Below are positions 24,337 to 33,503 of a stretch of 64,000 bases of DNA, piece by piece (positions within the stretch are counted from its first letter, which is position 1; the number at the start of each line of letters is the position of its first letter). The notes beneath the pieces are model-generated. The model ran no database searches. It had not been told where the DNA came from and was given only the letters and a program-made list of their open reading frames with translations. Source of the DNA: Motiliproteus sp041586735. Lineage in GTDB: Bacteria > Pseudomonadota > Gammaproteobacteria > Pseudomonadales > Balneatricaceae. A program made the translations under genes and the position numbers. Location of the stretch: assembly GCA_041586735.1 (NCBI GenBank), contig JBFGZQ010000004.1, forward strand, positions 163,675 to 227,674, read 5' to 3'.

Positions 24337-24834
24337 ATGTCTACATCTTCGCCGTGGCGCAGTCCTATCATCATGATCTGGAGTGGTTTGTTACTGCTGT
24401 TTTTTATCGCTAATGGCATCTTTATCTATTTGGCGTTAAATAGTAATCCAGGTTTGGTCATCGATAATTATTACGAACGTGGCCAGGATTATGAGAACAA
24501 CATGCTTAAGCGTCGAGCCATAGATCCGGGTTGGAACATGCGTATCGAGCTACTGGGCGTCCCCGTGCTCGATCAGCCAGCAGAGATTCGCTTTCATCTG
24601 AGTGACCAATCCGGCAATCTGCTGCTACCAGATAGGGTGGTGCTGTATGCCTATCGGCCTGCGGATGCTAAGGGTGACTTTGAGATGCGGATGTCCGAGT
24701 TGCACACCGGTGTCTATCAGGCAGATGTCAGCTTTCCGTTGCTGGGGGTCTGGGATCTGCTGATCGTCGTCTCTAAGGATAGTGCAGAGCATAGCGAAGC
24801 GCTGCGCGTTAACGTCGCCAAAGCCTCTGAATAA
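24337..24834 (+). CDS. ccoH: cbb3 oxidase assembly protein CcoH (FixH family)
   Basis: 165 residues from ATG 24337 (MSTSSPWRSP). One N-terminal membrane helix (IIMIWSGLLLLFFIANGIF) and a periplasmic domain with the FixH signature NYYERGQDYEN. It supports assembly and stability of the oxidase. Six bases separate its stop from the ATPase gene, so the two are co-translated. Confidence 0.9.
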   Translation: MSTSSPWRSPIIMIWSGLLLLFFIANGIFIYLALNSNPGLVIDNYYERGQDYENNMLKRRAIDPGWNMRIELLGVPVLDQPAEIRFHLSDQSGNLLLPDRVVLYAYRPADAKGDFEMRMSELHTGVYQADVSFPLLGVWDLLIVVSKDSAEHSEALRVNVAKASE

Positions 24835-24840
24835 CGGCGT

Positions 24841-27378
24841 ATGAATCCAATATCTCGCGTGGAAGCGCCAGTCCCCACCGCCGATCTTGAGGTCGATACG
24901 GCGGAGCCGCTTTGCTACCATTGTCAGTTGCCGCTGCCGGATCATGAGGTCGTATATGCGGCTATTGAGGGTCGATCGCAGGGCTTTTGCTGCCAGGGTT
25001 GCCGTGCGGTGGCTGAAACGATCCACCAAGCTGGTCTGGGAGGGTTCTATCAGCGGATTCAGGAGGGTGAGCGTCTGGCACCGCCGCCGGAGCTTACTGA
25101 AGCGCTGGCGATGTACGACCTGGAGGAGGTGCAGCAGGGGTTTGTTACCTCATCGGAGTCGTTGTCCGAAGTGCAGTTGTTAGTGGAGGGGATCCATTGC
25201 GCCGCCTGTGTCTGGCTGATCGAAAATAGTCTGCGGCGCAAACCGGGTATCAGCGAGTCGCGGGTCAATCTGTCCGGTCGCAAGTTGCGGGTCAAGTGGG
25301 ATCCGCATCAGCTATCCCTGTCTGCGCTGATCAGCCATCTCGGCGTTCTAGGCTATAAGGCTATCCCTTTTGACCCTAATAGTGCTGAAGATAGCCATAA
25401 ACGTCAGCATCGCCATCTTCTCTATCGGATGGGCTTTGCAGCCTTTGCGATGATGAATCTGATGTGGATATCGATCGCGCTCTATACGGGCGCGGATCAG
25501 GGTGAGTATCGTAGCCTGTTTCATTGGATCGGGTTGCTGATAGCCACACCGACACTGGGGTATTCTGGCTATCCGTTTTTTAAAGGCGCCTGGTATGGGC
25601 TGCGTAATCTGCGCCCGGGGATGGATCTGCCCATCGCCATCGGCGCGTCTATCACCTACCTCTACTCCTGCTATATCACCTTCAGCGGCTCGCACGTTGG
25701 TGAGGTGTATTTTGATACCGTGGTTAATTTTTTATTTGTGATCTTGGTGGGGCGTTATCTGGAGGCGATGTCCAAGCGTAAGGCCTTGGCGTCCACTCAG
25801 CGGCTCTTGGATATGCAACCTCGAGTCGCGCACCGTTTACTCGCTGATCAAACTGAGCAGTCCGAGCTGGTCGCTATAAAGGCTATCAAGCTGGGTGACT
25901 GGGTGTTGGTCAAGCCCGGTGAGCGGCTGCCGGTCGATGGCAGGGTGCTCGAAGGTACCAGCAGCATCGATGAGACGATGCTCACCGGCGAGTCGGAGCC
26001 GGTGGCTAAATCGGCAGGGGCGCAGGTCAATACCGGCACTCTGAATGGCAGCGGCAGCCTGATTGTCGAGGTCACGGGATTATTGCCAGACAGTGCCCTG
26101 GGTCGAATTATTCATCTGGTTGAGGAGGCTCAGTCAAGCCGTGCGCCGATTCAGCGGCTGGCGGACCAGATCGTTCCCTGGTTCGTAGTCATCACCCTAT
26201 CGTTGGCATTAGCCAGTTTTATCTGGTGGTTTGATGCGGGTTTCGAGCAGGCGTTACTGGTCGCGACCTCGGTACTGATTATCACCTGCCCGTGCGCCTT
26301 TGGCATGGCGACGCCGATGTCGATTGCGGTGGCATCAGGGCTGGGTGCGCGGCATGGTATTTTGGTGAAGAACGGCGAGGTGTTGGAGCGTCTGTCGGGA
26401 ATCCGTCATGTTGTGTTTGATAAAACCGGGACCCTGACCGAAGGCCGGATGCAGGTAACGGCGCTGATCTCAGCAACAGAGCATTGGAGCCCGGGTGCTG
26501 GATCGCTTTCAACAACGCTGGCACGTTTGCTTAAACAGGTCGCCTCGGTGCAACGGTTATCGGAGCATCCTGTCGCTGCGTCGATTGTTCGCTGTGCCGA
26601 ACAGCAATCGCTGCGTTTCACCACCGCTGCGGCCGATCATTTTGTCAGTCGTCCAGGTCAGGGGGTTAAGGGCGAGTGCGATGGGCAAATGGTTTGTATC
26701 GGCACCCCTGCGTGGATGGATCACAATAACGTTTGCCGTAACCCGGAGTTGGAGTCTCAGGCCGCCGAGTTGGACGCGAGGGCGATCAGCTCGGTTCGGG
26801 TGGCAGTGGCCGGTCAGGAGGTTGCCCTGATCGCCCTGGAAGATCGCGTGCGTGCAGGCGCGCAGGCGCTGATCCAGAGTCTCAAGCGTCAGGGTGTAAG
26901 ATTGACACTGCTCAGCGGTGATCGGCGTCAGACCGCCGAGGCAGTCGCGCGGCAGTTGGGGGGGATGGAGGTTATCGCCGAGGTCTTACCCGAAGATAAA
27001 GACCGTACTATCGCGGCGCTGCAGCAGGGTCATGAGGTGGCGATGGTAGGTGACGGTGTTAACGACGCGCCAGCGCTGGTGCGGGCTGCCGTGGGCATCG
27101 CATTAGGGTCGGGTACCGATGTGTCGATCGCCAGTGCCGATATCGTACTCTTGGGCAACGATCTGAAGCTTATTGACCAGGCGGCACTGTTGTCGCAGCG
27201 GACATTGCGTACCGTCCGCCAGAATATCGCACTGTCGATCGGCTATAACAGTATTATGGTGCCCTTGGCAATGCTGGGGTTGGTGACGCCGTTGGTGGCG
27301 GCGATCACCATGCCGCTGAGTTCGTTGCTCGTGATCGGTAATTCAGCCCGAATAGCGACCCTGTTCCGACGTCCTTGA
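24841..27378 (+). CDS. ccoI: Copper-exporting P1B-ATPase for cbb3 oxidase (CcoI/FixI/CopA2)
   Basis: 845 residues. An N-terminal Cys-rich module (CYHC at 25-28, CCQGC at 50-54) precedes a heavy-metal-associated domain with CAAC at 120-123, then eight membrane helices with the copper motif CPC at 483-485, the phosphorylation motif DKTGT from Asp527, and GDGVNDAP. It exports Cu(I) to the periplasm for insertion into CcoN and differs from detoxifying CopA by the extra Cys-rich N-terminus and its cco context. The ATG follows ccoH by six nt. Confidence 0.95.
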   Translation: MNPISRVEAPVPTADLEVDTAEPLCYHCQLPLPDHEVVYAAIEGRSQGFCCQGCRAVAETIHQAGLGGFYQRIQEGERLAPPPELTEALAMYDLEEVQQGFVTSSESLSEVQLLVEGIHCAACVWLIENSLRRKPGISESRVNLSGRKLRVKWDPHQLSLSALISHLGVLGYKAIPFDPNSAEDSHKRQHRHLLYRMGFAAFAMMNLMWISIALYTGADQGEYRSLFHWIGLLIATPTLGYSGYPFFKGAWYGLRNLRPGMDLPIAIGASITYLYSCYITFSGSHVGEVYFDTVVNFLFVILVGRYLEAMSKRKALASTQRLLDMQPRVAHRLLADQTEQSELVAIKAIKLGDWVLVKPGERLPVDGRVLEGTSSIDETMLTGESEPVAKSAGAQVNTGTLNGSGSLIVEVTGLLPDSALGRIIHLVEEAQSSRAPIQRLADQIVPWFVVITLSLALASFIWWFDAGFEQALLVATSVLIITCPCAFGMATPMSIAVASGLGARHGILVKNGEVLERLSGIRHVVFDKTGTLTEGRMQVTALISATEHWSPGAGSLSTTLARLLKQVASVQRLSEHPVAASIVRCAEQQSLRFTTAAADHFVSRPGQGVKGECDGQMVCIGTPAWMDHNNVCRNPELESQAAELDARAISSVRVAVAGQEVALIALEDRVRAGAQALIQSLKRQGVRLTLLSGDRRQTAEAVARQLGGMEVIAEVLPEDKDRTIAALQQGHEVAMVGDGVNDAPALVRAAVGIALGSGTDVSIASADIVLLGNDLKLIDQAALLSQRTLRTVRQNIALSIGYNSIMVPLAMLGLVTPLVAAITMPLSSLLVIGNSARIATLFRRP

Positions 27379-27449
27379 TAGGTGTGGGAGATGGTGTAGC
27401 AACTATTTGCTCACTTAGTGTTTAATCAATAACGATCAGGAGTCCCGAT

Positions 27450-27764
27450 ATGGACGTGATCTATGGTCTTATTCCCGGCATGATCCTGATGGGTCTGGTG
27501 GGCGTGGCGGTGTTCTTTTGGGCGGCGAAAAGTGGTCAGTTTGATGATATGCAGGGTGAGGCCCATCGGATTCTGATGGATGATGATCTGGAGGATGAGG
27601 TAGCACTTTCTGGGGCAGCCGGGCGGGCCGAAGATCAGCCAGTAGCGGAGCAGCAGCAGCGGGATGCTGTGCTCGATGCCGGCTCGCCAGGTTCGGAGCC
27701 TCTGGATTCGAAGCCTCTAGACCCTAGCACTCACGCCCGCGATGCTGCTGAGCGTAATCGCTGA
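27450..27764 (+). CDS. ccoS: cbb3 oxidase assembly protein CcoS
   Basis: 104 residues. The first about 45 residues are the conserved CcoS core: one membrane helix, then FFWAAKSGQFDDMQGEAHRIL. CcoS is needed for cofactor insertion into CcoN. The remaining roughly 55 residues, acidic and rich in Pro, Ser and Ala with repeated PLDSKPLDP-like units, make this protein longer than the usual 50-70. It converges with the next gene four bases away. Confidence 0.9.
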   Translation: MDVIYGLIPGMILMGLVGVAVFFWAAKSGQFDDMQGEAHRILMDDDLEDEVALSGAAGRAEDQPVAEQQQRDAVLDAGSPGSEPLDSKPLDPSTHARDAAERNR

Positions 27765-27768
27765 GTTG

Positions 27769-28446
27769 TCATTTTTTGTTGGCTGAAACAGGGTTGAGTA
27801 ATGGCTCAAGCAGTTGCTTAAATTGCTGCGGGTGAACGTACTGCAACACCTCTTTGGTGTTGGGGTTAAGCGTGATATCAAGACCCTTGCTGGGATATAA
27901 CCAATGCGCGCCGCCTTGCGGATCATCGATAATCTGCTCCGGCTTACCAAAATAACGCTCGATCAGCTCGGCGTCTAAATCGGTGGCGGGGATGTAGGTG
28001 ATATGCCGAATAGGACTGCGCATCGCTAGCTGGATATCGGCTTCGGATAGACTGACTTTTTTGCCACCACTGCCGAGTTGGCTGATCCTAAGCCCGCGCT
28101 CAAAGATCTGAGCGGCGACCGCTTGGTCAATCTCCAGCGTCAGGATAAAGTCAGCACGTAAGCCGCTCAGCGCGACGCGCTGGAAGTAGGCTTCGATGCT
28201 AAATACCCCGGTCGGTGAGCGGAACAGGCTTAGCGTGGGTGCTTCAGACAGTAGCTGCACCGCTTGGCTGAGTGGGCTTTGGCCCAGGGTGAGCGCAAAT
28301 ACCTGAGGAGAACCGTCATCGAGTATGGCGATCTGCCAGGGCAGTATGGGGTTGGAGTCCACCTTGCGGCCACCGGGCGCGACAATAGCCACGGCCAGCA
28401 TGACCAGGACAATGGCTAAAATAATAACAGGGATTTTGCGATCCAT
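27769..28446 (-). CDS. Conserved hypothetical inner-membrane-anchored protein
   Basis: 225 residues. One N-terminal membrane anchor (IPVIILAIVLVMLAVAIVA), then a soluble, probably periplasmic domain of about 195 residues with no catalytic motif I recognise. Features include a DDGSPQVFALTLGQSPL start and a KGLDITLNPNTKEVLQYV segment. I do not know a function. Its place just after ccoS suggests, but does not show, a link to respiration or the envelope. Confidence 0.7.
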   Translation of the reverse strand: MDRKIPVIILAIVLVMLAVAIVAPGGRKVDSNPILPWQIAILDDGSPQVFALTLGQSPLSQAVQLLSEAPTLSLFRSPTGVFSIEAYFQRVALSGLRADFILTLEIDQAVAAQIFERGLRISQLGSGGKKVSLSEADIQLAMRSPIRHITYIPATDLDAELIERYFGKPEQIIDDPQGGAHWLYPSKGLDITLNPNTKEVLQYVHPQQFKQLLEPLLNPVSANKK

Positions 28447-28527
28447 GAATCGATCCTGGCAGGGCGCGAAAATAAAGGGATGATTATAATAATGCCAGAC
28501 CTGCTTGTTGGCCTGGTACGTTGTAGC

Positions 28528-28553
28528 GATCGGTTGTCATGATCGGTTGTTAT
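28528..28553. repeat. 13-bp imperfect tandem duplication
   Basis: GATCGGTTGTCAT is followed directly by GATCGGTTGTTAT and then by another GATC, in the short spacer between two divergent hypothetical genes. One mismatch. Confidence 0.85.
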
Positions 28554-28658
28554 GATCAGAGCCGCAGGGTGATTGTAACAACCCCTACGGAATATGGAAC
28601 CGCTGAGCACGCTTGGGGTCTTGGCACCTTGAATGAATAAAAAAATAGAGGTATGCCT

Positions 28659-29213
28659 ATGCAGTTTGAGATCAGTCCTGATGAGATGGCTAAAGCGAAA
28701 ATTCCGCATGAGCTATTTTTGAGCAACCTAGTCGGCAACCATATTCTCTGGTTCGTCGCCTCGTTGGGCATCTTTAGTTCTTTTTGGCAACCCCTCGTCA
28801 TGGTGCCGGTGGTGTCGCTGCTGATTGTCAGCTATACCCTGCTACGCGCACGCCGTGAACGCAGTGGCGGCAGCTGGTATGTGATGTGTCATTGGCAGAT
28901 CGTAGCGCGTCGCTCGCGGGTGTTTCTGGGTATTATGTTGTTATTCGCGCTGATATCTACGTTGGGTTGGATCGGTTACAGCTACTTTGGGATGAAGAAA
29001 GTGGCGGTATTGGCGTTCATCGGCGGGGTGGGTTTGCTGCCGACTATGGTCTCGGTGCTCGTGCTGATAGTGATGGAGTCAGACGCGATGCATCAGGCTT
29101 CACAGGGCAAATTAAGCGCGGCGGCGTATCAGCGTTTTCCTAATCCGCAGGTACGCATACGAGTGGATCAGGAGGCCGATCGGGATAAGCCGGCAGAGCA
29201 TGGCTCTGATTAG
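28659..29213 (+). CDS. Conserved hypothetical membrane protein
   Basis: 184 residues from ATG 28659, chosen because AGAGGT lies six bases upstream; an ATG two codons earlier is too close to it. The protein has an acidic N-terminus, about three or four membrane helices and a charged C-terminal tail. No family motif recognised. It resembles small helical subunits of unknown role found between cco genes and anr in related bacteria, which is only an impression. Confidence 0.65.
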   Translation: MQFEISPDEMAKAKIPHELFLSNLVGNHILWFVASLGIFSSFWQPLVMVPVVSLLIVSYTLLRARRERSGGSWYVMCHWQIVARRSRVFLGIMLLFALISTLGWIGYSYFGMKKVAVLAFIGGVGLLPTMVSVLVLIVMESDAMHQASQGKLSAAAYQRFPNPQVRIRVDQEADRDKPAEHGSD

Positions 29214-29228
29214 CCCTCGTTCTATACC

Positions 29229-29924
29229 TTAGCCGATGCCGATTAGTCCGCGGTACAGCGTCCAGAGCCCAAATCCGATAACGATCGACCCCGACAGTTG
29301 CTTGACCTTAGGGGCTTGCAGCAGGTGAGCGGCGGCGCCGGTTAACAGGCCCATCAGCAGCAGATTGGGCAGGGTACCAAGGGCGAAGGCCAGCATCAGC
29401 AAGCCGCCCTGGAGGACGCCACCGGTGGCGGTGGCATTGATGAGCATGCTGTAAACAAGGCCGCAGGGTAGCCAGCCCCAGAGGCTGCCAAGCAGTAGCG
29501 CCTGAGTGCGGCTACGCACCGGTAGCAGTCGCCTGCCCCAGGGTTCTATATGCTTCCAAAGGTGTCGCCCTAGCCGTTCTACCCGGTTTAATAACAACCA
29601 CCAACCGCTTAGATATAATCCCAGCAGCAGCATGAAAACACCCGCAGTGATTAATAGCGTCCGCTGTGCCATCTGCACCGGCAGCCACTGGACGAGTAGC
29701 AGCCCGAGTCCGCCCATCAGCGCACCCGCAAGGCTGTAGCTGAATAGGCGTCCGCAGTTATAGGCCAGCTGGTAGGACAGCAGGGTGAAGGGCTGGTTGC
29801 GCTGCTGCGGATCTAGCCCGAGGTTTAGGGTGCCGATAATGCTGCCGCACATGCCCAAGCAGTGCACGCCGCCCAGTAGGCCGACTAGAAAGGCGCTGGC
29901 ATAGGGCAGGGTTTCAATTAGCAT
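29229..29924 (-). CDS. Sulfite exporter TauE/SafE family membrane protein
   Basis: 231 residues with about six membrane helices. The N-terminal motif GGVHCLGMCGSI is typical of the TauE/SafE (DsbD-like) proteins commonly encoded next to cco and anr genes, where some are thought to assist copper delivery or cytochrome maturation. LLLGSLWGWLPCGLVYSML is a second conserved block. The Cys pair in HCxGMC may bind copper; this is inference. Named sulfite export activity should not be assumed. Confidence 0.85.
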   Translation of the reverse strand: MLIETLPYASAFLVGLLGGVHCLGMCGSIIGTLNLGLDPQQRNQPFTLLSYQLAYNCGRLFSYSLAGALMGGLGLLLVQWLPVQMAQRTLLITAGVFMLLLGLYLSGWWLLLNRVERLGRHLWKHIEPWGRRLLPVRSRTQALLLGSLWGWLPCGLVYSMLINATATGGVLQGGLLMLAFALGTLPNLLLMGLLTGAAAHLLQAPKVKQLSGSIVIGFGLWTLYRGLIGIG

Positions 29925-29993
29925 CAGTAAGGCTGTCCGGAGCTCTAATGAGCCCCAGATAGAGGCTCATTCATGATCGGCAGTATGGGTGGT

Positions 29994-30743
29994 TTAGATA
30001 TTAACGGGTAGACCTGAGGCCTCACGGAGCCGGGTCATCTCGAGAATGCGAATATGCTTGCCACGTACCGCGATGCCACCCGATTGATGCAGCTTGGTAA
30101 ATAAGCGGCTCAGTGTTTCTTTGCGAAGACCCAGGAAGTTGGCGATGTCGTCGCGGGACATAGGGAGTTGGAACTGATCACTGGAAAAGCCACGCTCGTC
30201 AAGGCGCATGGACAGATTGAGCAGGAATGCGGCTAGGCGCTGTTCGGCATTCTTACGCGCCATCAGCATGGCAAATTGACGATGCAGGTCGAAATTCTCT
30301 TTATTCAGCATGTGCTGCAGATTCTGCTGCATATTCGGCGTCTGGGCTATCATGTCAGACACGCTGTGCATCGGCAGCTCGCAGACATAGCTGTTTTCTA
30401 GGGCAATGGCGCTGCAAGGGTAGCGTTGCGGATAGATAGCAGTCTGGCCTAAGGTCTCACCTGCCAATGCAAAACCGACCACCAGCTCTTGTGATTTTGG
30501 ATCTATATTCACTAATTTCAACGCCCCGGAGGTGACGGCGAAAATGGCTCTGAAGGGCTCGCCTTCGCGGAACAGGTAGCTTCCCGCCTTGATAGGCTGG
30601 TGACGCTCAACAAATTCATCGGCGATACTGAATTCCCGTCCGCCAACATCAATGGGTCGGCACAGAGGAAATAACCCGCATTCACTACAGTCGATGTGTT
30701 GAGTGTGGTCTTTGTTGGCGCGCCTAGAAGTATTGTCAGACAT
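29994..30743 (-). CDS. Second Anr/FNR-type oxygen regulator
   Basis: 249 residues from ATG 30743 (the longer frame begins with GTG and lacks support). Cys19, Cys22, Cys28 and Cys121 reproduce the FNR [4Fe-4S] spacing exactly, with an additional Cys110. The helix-turn-helix SRDDIANFLGLRKETLSRLF has the FNR-type E-x-x-S-R recognition helix. It is a paralogue of the protein at 16564, and the two flank the cco genes. Either could be the main Anr; they may divide targets or differ in oxygen or NO sensitivity. Confidence 0.9.
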   Translation of the reverse strand: MSDNTSRRANKDHTQHIDCSECGLFPLCRPIDVGGREFSIADEFVERHQPIKAGSYLFREGEPFRAIFAVTSGALKLVNIDPKSQELVVGFALAGETLGQTAIYPQRYPCSAIALENSYVCELPMHSVSDMIAQTPNMQQNLQHMLNKENFDLHRQFAMLMARKNAEQRLAAFLLNLSMRLDERGFSSDQFQLPMSRDDIANFLGLRKETLSRLFTKLHQSGGIAVRGKHIRILEMTRLREASGLPVNI

Positions 30744-30810
30744 TGTTAACCCTATTGAAATGTGTTCGCCGTCCGATAGCACGTGAGTAACAGATTAAAA
30801 TGCCATGATA

Positions 30811-30850
30811 GCAGTTTTAAGCCTAGGTAAACTGCTTTTTATCAAGCAGT
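30811..30850. promoter_or_regulatory. Overlapping inverted repeats upstream of the second FNR gene
   Basis: GCAGTTT (30811-30817) pairs with AAACTGC around an 11-12 base gap, and ACTGCTT (30831-30837) pairs with AAGCAGT (30844-30850). The two stems share the middle arm and are mutually exclusive. This could be a switchable leader or an operator cluster. The 279-nt spacer to rlmM shows nothing else. Confidence 0.4.
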
Positions 30851-31022
30851 GTTTATTTGAGCATTATGACCAATACGGGTAGCGCTCTGTAGAGCTTGGC
30901 GTCGTAGGTTTAGGTCCCGCGTCGTGTCCTGTGTCGTCGTTGAGCTTAGATTGAAAATATAATTTCGATGGTTGAGCAAATGACCGTGCGCTTGACGCTG
31001 TGGCGGTTATAATGCCGCCCCT

Positions 31023-32084
31023 ATGAATCATCTAATCCTCTATTGCCGTCCTGGTTTTGAACCGGAGTGTGCGGCTGAAATTAATGACCTGGCTATTCAA
31101 GCTGGCGTTCCCGGTTACTCTAAAACCAGCCGGGGCGATGGTTACGTGGTCTATGTCTGTCATGCTGCTGACGGAGCCTCGTTGTTGATGCAGCTGTTGG
31201 TGTTTTCGCGACTAATCTTCGTGCGTCAGTGGTTTGCGGGTCCTGGATTGATTGAAGGCCTACCCGCTGCCGACCGTATCACCCCCTTAATGGAACAGCT
31301 GCACCTGTTGCCCGAATGTGGTGAACTGATGATCGAAACCGCGGATACTAATGAGGCCAAGGAGTTGGCTGGATTCTGTCGTAAGTTCACCTCCCCTTGC
31401 GCGCAACAGCTGCGTAAAGCCGGGATTCTTAGTCCCAAGCGCACTGCGAAGCTCCCTCGGTTGCATCTGTTTTTTCTTAGCTCTGAGCGTGTTTATCTCG
31501 GCGTTAGCTATCCGGGCAATCATGCTCGTGACGAGATGGGTATCCCGCGGTTAAAGTTTCCGGCAGCCGCACCGAGCCGCTCAACCTTGAAGTTGGATGA
31601 GGCTTTTCAGCATTTTTTAAACGCAACGCAGCGCGAGCGGTTACTGGAACCGGGTATGCGGTCCGTGGACTTGGGTGCGGCGCCCGGTGGTTGGACTTGG
31701 CAGTTGGTCAAGCGCCATCTGCAGGTGACAGCTGTCGATAATGGCCCGATGGCAGAGGCCTTAATGGATAGTGGCTTGGTAACCCATGTGCGCGAGGACG
31801 GGTTTCGTTTCCAGCCGCAGCGGTCGGTGCAGTGGATGGTGTGTGATATGGCCGATCAACCGTCGAAGGTTGCCAAGCATATGGCGCTTTGGTTGCAGCA
31901 GGGCTGGAGTGAGCGGATCATCTTTAATCTGAAGTTGCCGATGAAGAAGCGTTATCAGGCTGTATGTGAATGTCAGGATTTGATTCGTGAACAGCTAGCT
32001 CAGGCGGGGATCGCTTACCAGTTGGACCTGAAGCAGCTGTACCACGATCGGGAAGAGGTAACCGGTTATCTGCGTCGAGCCTAG
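31023..32084 (+). CDS. rlmM: 23S rRNA C2498 2'-O-methyltransferase RlmM
   Basis: 353 residues. N-terminal THUMP-like region and a C-terminal Rossmann methyltransferase with SAM motif VDLGAAPGGWTWQL near residue 216, then VDNGPM, CDMADQP and NLKLPMKKR (catalytic Lys region). It methylates C2498 in 23S rRNA before subunit assembly is complete. Length fits the family (about 355). Confidence 0.94.
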   Translation: MNHLILYCRPGFEPECAAEINDLAIQAGVPGYSKTSRGDGYVVYVCHAADGASLLMQLLVFSRLIFVRQWFAGPGLIEGLPAADRITPLMEQLHLLPECGELMIETADTNEAKELAGFCRKFTSPCAQQLRKAGILSPKRTAKLPRLHLFFLSSERVYLGVSYPGNHARDEMGIPRLKFPAAAPSRSTLKLDEAFQHFLNATQRERLLEPGMRSVDLGAAPGGWTWQLVKRHLQVTAVDNGPMAEALMDSGLVTHVREDGFRFQPQRSVQWMVCDMADQPSKVAKHMALWLQQGWSERIIFNLKLPMKKRYQAVCECQDLIREQLAQAGIAYQLDLKQLYHDREEVTGYLRRA

Positions 32085-32150
32085 GCGCCGCGTGAGTCTG
32101 AGGCTGCCCCTGTGCTATGGGTGATGGTTATTCAGGTTGCACAGGGGGTG

Positions 32151-32435
32151 TTACACATGCTCCATAATGGTTATTTTCTCATCTTTGATCAGCATGGGTC
32201 GCAGGCCGCTCATGATCTCCTTGCGTTCGGCGCTGTGGTACCAGCTAAGCCAGTGATCTAGGGTGCGGTAGTTAGCGAAAACGAACTGATGGTTGGGGTC
32301 GTTGACATTCTGAAGCGATTCGCCGCTGATAAAGCCAACGGTCCCCATAGCTGCTTGTAAGCTTTTGTTAGCACGTTGCTGGTAGTGCTCGGTTAGCTCT
32401 TCGGCTATGTGGCGCTCAATCATTACTTTTATCAT
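32151..32435 (-). CDS. Antibiotic biosynthesis monooxygenase (ABM) domain protein
   Basis: 94 residues, one ABM-type ferredoxin-like fold: MIKVMIERHI start, a long helix, GFISGESLQN, then FVFANYRTLDHWLSWYHS. Such small proteins dimerise and include haem-degrading and quinol monooxygenases, but many have no known substrate. No haem-ligand assignment is possible by eye. Stand-alone gene. Confidence 0.8.
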   Translation of the reverse strand: MIKVMIERHIAEELTEHYQQRANKSLQAAMGTVGFISGESLQNVNDPNHQFVFANYRTLDHWLSWYHSAERKEIMSGLRPMLIKDEKITIMEHV

Positions 32436-32594
32436 CTGTTGGCCCTCTTTCGTGACAGGGTGGTTTTCTATTCAGTATACGACCGGGGTGCTCGCTTGGC
32501 AGCTCGTTTGGCAGAAAAGTTAAAAAAGTAAGATATCGGCTTTTTCCCGTCATCGGTATTTGCGACAATGGCCGTCGTTTTACAAGGTGATGTT

Positions 32595-32837
32595 ATGTCT
32601 GAGACTAAAGCAGATCATTTTATGGATGCCATTGGGCTGTATTGCCCAGAGCCGGTGATGATGCTTCACAATAAGGTGCGTGATATTGCTATCGGTGAAG
32701 TGCTTGAGGTGGTCGCTACGGATCCCTCTACAGAGCGCGACATTCCTAGGTTTTGTGCGTTTCTCGGGCATGAGTTGATCAGCAAACGTGAGCATGCAGA
32801 CCGTTATTATTATCTGATCCGAAAAGGTGGCGGTTGA
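32595..32837 (+). CDS. tusA: Sulfur carrier protein TusA
   Basis: 80 residues from ATG 32595 (MSETKADHFMDA), preceded by AAGGTG; this length matches E. coli TusA. The persulfide-carrying Cys lies in GLYCPEPVM. TusA accepts sulfur from IscS and passes it on for 2-thiouridine in tRNA. The C-terminal ISKREHADRYYYLIRKGG is typical. Confidence 0.93.
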   Translation: MSETKADHFMDAIGLYCPEPVMMLHNKVRDIAIGEVLEVVATDPSTERDIPRFCAFLGHELISKREHADRYYYLIRKGGG

Positions 32838-32897
32838 ATCGATTGGCGCCACCTGTGTTACTTTCATTCATCCAAATTTACCGAAAACGAAGCTTTT

Positions 32898-33365
32898 ATG
32901 ACTCAAACTCCGCCCGTTAAGCCTGCAAAAAATAAGAACCACGCCGCCAATCAAGCTGCGGTGGCGCTCATCTCTGAGCTCTATCCCCATACGTTTAATC
33001 GCGATGCGGTAAAACCGTTGAAGATAGGGATTCAGGAGGACCTGTTGGCAGAGCAAAAGCTCCCGCAAGGTAAGATAAAACGTGCGTTGGCCTCTTATGT
33101 GCGTGCGCCTCAGTACTATAAGAGTCTGCTCGCCGATGCGGATCGGGTGGATCTCAACGGTGATCCTGCCGGTAAGGTGTCCGCAGAGGAGGCGGAGCAT
33201 GCCAAGGCGATGCTCAAGAAGATCCGTGATCAGCGCCAGCAACGAGTACGGGATGAAAAGCAGCGCTTGCAGCAGGAAAAACAACGCCAGCAGCAGGAAA
33301 GGCTGCAGGCCAAGGAGGCCCGTATCACCGATAAGCTATCACAGCTGCTGAATAAGCACGGGTAA
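32898..33365 (+). CDS. proQ: ProQ/FinO family RNA chaperone
   Basis: 155 residues. The ProQ/FinO RNA-binding domain spans about 18-110 with the marks ALISELYPHTF, KPLKIGIQEDL, IKRALASYVRAPQYYKSL and a D-x-G region. The tail is a Gln/Arg/Lys-rich helix (QRLQQEKQRQQQERL). The protein is shorter than E. coli ProQ (232) and lacks its C-terminal Tudor-like domain, as is common in Pseudomonadales. It binds structured RNA 3' ends. Confidence 0.9.
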   Translation: MTQTPPVKPAKNKNHAANQAAVALISELYPHTFNRDAVKPLKIGIQEDLLAEQKLPQGKIKRALASYVRAPQYYKSLLADADRVDLNGDPAGKVSAEEAEHAKAMLKKIRDQRQQRVRDEKQRLQQEKQRQQQERLQAKEARITDKLSQLLNKHG

Positions 33366-33442
33366 AATCGATGCAGAGGATCTGCGCTGCGCGGTTAGTA
33401 GGCCGTATATAGATTGTTAAGCGTTTGCATTAGAGATAAAAA

Positions 33443-33473
33443 AAGGAGGGCTGAATTTTCAGCCCTCCTTTTT
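33443..33473. terminator. Bidirectional terminator between proQ and phaC
   Basis: AAGGAGGGCTGA (33443-33454) pairs with TCAGCCCTCCTT (33459-33470) around ATTT, flanked by A-runs before and T-runs after, so it works in both directions for these convergent genes. Confidence 0.92.
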
Positions 33474-33503
33474 ATTTGCCACCTTTGTTTTCTACCAGGA
33501 TGC

